A stretch of 5,210 bases of DNA from Acidobacteriaceae bacterium (GTDB taxonomy: Bacteria > Acidobacteriota > Terriglobia > Terriglobales > Acidobacteriaceae): assembly GCA_003165455.1 (NCBI GenBank), contig PLUJ01000174.1:1-5210 (forward strand). The letters run 5' to 3'. How positions within the stretch are numbered: the first letter of the stretch is position 1; the number at the start of each line of letters is the position of its first letter. The notes under the pieces are model-generated. The model searched no databases, was not told where the DNA came from, and saw only the letters and a list, made by a program, of their open reading frames with translations. This document shows, piece after piece, positions 4,332 to 5,210 of this stretch. A program made the position numbers and the translations under genes.

Positions 4332-5210
4332 CTAATCGCCTGAGATGGTGGCAGGTTGGGGCTGCCTGCTGGCGCGGGAGTTCCACCAGGCCTGCACGCC
4401 CTGTCGAACCAGTTTGAAGATGGTGCGGCGATTTTCCGAGATTACTTTCAACCAAGCGAAGCGGCCCAGCATGGGGAAATAAATGCCACGGAAGCACAGA
4501 CGCGCGATCAGGATGTTGATGCGATAACCCAACGGTTGGTCAGAGATTGAATCCACAGCCTGGGCGATGGCTTTCGGACCATAGGAATCGGCCCAGCCGT
4601 AATTTACCTCCTGGTGAGCTTCCGCGATCGTCATTTTGAGTGGAGTGTGGGCCATAGCGAATGGAATGAACTCCTGCCAGTGTTTGGGGCGAGTCAGGCG
4701 GCCAGCGACCTCGAGACGTTTGAGAAGCGGAGTTCCAGGAAGCGGCGTGAGCAGGCCGAAAATCGGCAGACCGGGCGGCCAGGTTCGCACCTGCTCCAGC
4801 GTGCGCTCGGCGGCGCCTACGGTGTCGTTATCCATGCCGAAGATGAATGACGTGATGGCATAGACGTTGCGCTGGGCGAGGCGCTGCAGCACGGCTGCAT
4901 ATTCTTCGGGCTTGTTGAAGCCCTTATTCACATCCTTCAAGTTGGCGGGATCGATGGATTCCATGCCAATGAAGACCCACTTGCCGCCGGAAGCGGAGAT
5001 GAGATCGACGAGTTCCTGATCGCGCAAGAGGTTGGCGCTGATCTGGGCGACCCAGTTTACTTGCGCGCCAGCGGCGATGATATCGCGCAACAGAGATTTG
5101 GTGCGTTTGATGTTGATAGCGAAGTTGTCATCGATGAAGAAGACAGCGATTTGGCCGCGCTCTTTTCTGGCGCGGGCCTTTAGCAAGAGAAGTTCGTTGA
5201 CGACGCTTTC
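4332..5210 (-). CDS. B12-binding-type radical SAM protein, C-terminal part (5' end outside window)
   Basis: The frame is open to the right edge, so 292 residues of a longer protein are seen; its start, the CxxxCxxC cluster motif and any B12-binding domain lie beyond 5210. Visible parts, counted from the edge, fit the second half of the radical SAM barrel: VFFIDDNFAIN (23-33), FIGMESI (80-86), SFIFGMDND (121-129) and LTPLPGTPL (154-162). A DUF4070-like C-terminal region follows (PLKMTIAEAHQEVNYGWAD). Such proteins use S-adenosylmethionine and often cobalamin for methylation; hopanoid C-2 methylases (HpnP) have this architecture, but many unassigned relatives share it, so no symbol is given. 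The TTG at 5186 is not a believable start because homologous sequence continues upstream of it. It converges on the terminator at 4271-4299. Confidence 0.87.
   Translation of the reverse strand, partial: ESVVNELLLLKARARKERGQIAVFFIDDNFAINIKRTKSLLRDIIAAGAQVNWVAQISANLLRDQELVDLISASGGKWVFIGMESIDPANLKDVNKGFNKPEEYAAVLQRLAQRNVYAITSFIFGMDNDTVGAAERTLEQVRTWPPGLPIFGLLTPLPGTPLLKRLEVAGRLTRPKHWQEFIPFAMAHTPLKMTIAEAHQEVNYGWADSYGPKAIAQAVDSISDQPLGYRINILIARLCFRGIYFPMLGRFAWLKVISENRRTIFKLVRQGVQAWWNSRASRQPQPATISGD

Overview
The window looks like a chromosomal segment of a moderately GC-rich Gram-negative bacterium, most likely an Acidobacteriota (Koribacter/Acidobacteria-like) genome. I infer this from the overall style: an exported amidohydrolase, a stand-alone nuoI-type gene, a B12-type radical SAM protein, and a short intergenic repeat of a kind I recall from acidobacterial genomes. 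No search was run, so the taxonomy is tentative. There is no mobile element, CRISPR array or phage gene.

Layout from left to right. Bases 140-1657 (+) encode a complete exported metal-dependent amidohydrolase with a strong Shine-Dalgarno sequence. Then comes a block read entirely on the minus strand. In its direction of transcription this block is a 51-residue hydrophobic small protein (2846-2691), tadA (2563-2102), tRNA-Ser(CGA) with an encoded CCA end (2019-1930), and a 56-residue single-span small membrane protein (1895-1725). From 2964 the plus strand resumes with a NuoI-like two-cluster ferredoxin subunit that has no other complex I gene in view. It is followed by a 230-bp non-coding leader containing a perfect 15-bp tandem repeat. 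Next is a secreted low-complexity Gly/Ala/Pro/Asn protein (3656-4228). A strong, probably bidirectional terminator (4271-4299) separates it from the convergent C-terminal part of a radical SAM protein (minus strand, running off the right edge).

Functionally these are separate units rather than one pathway. The minus-strand block joins translation genes (tadA makes the inosine wobble of tRNA-Arg; tRNA-Ser reads UCG) with two unrecognised small membrane proteins. NuoI belongs to the respiratory NADH dehydrogenase, whose other genes must lie elsewhere. The most unusual items are the low-complexity secreted protein, which has almost no charged residues and no aromatic or large aliphatic residues in its mature form, and the two unannotated small membrane proteins. 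No obvious new multi-gene system is present.
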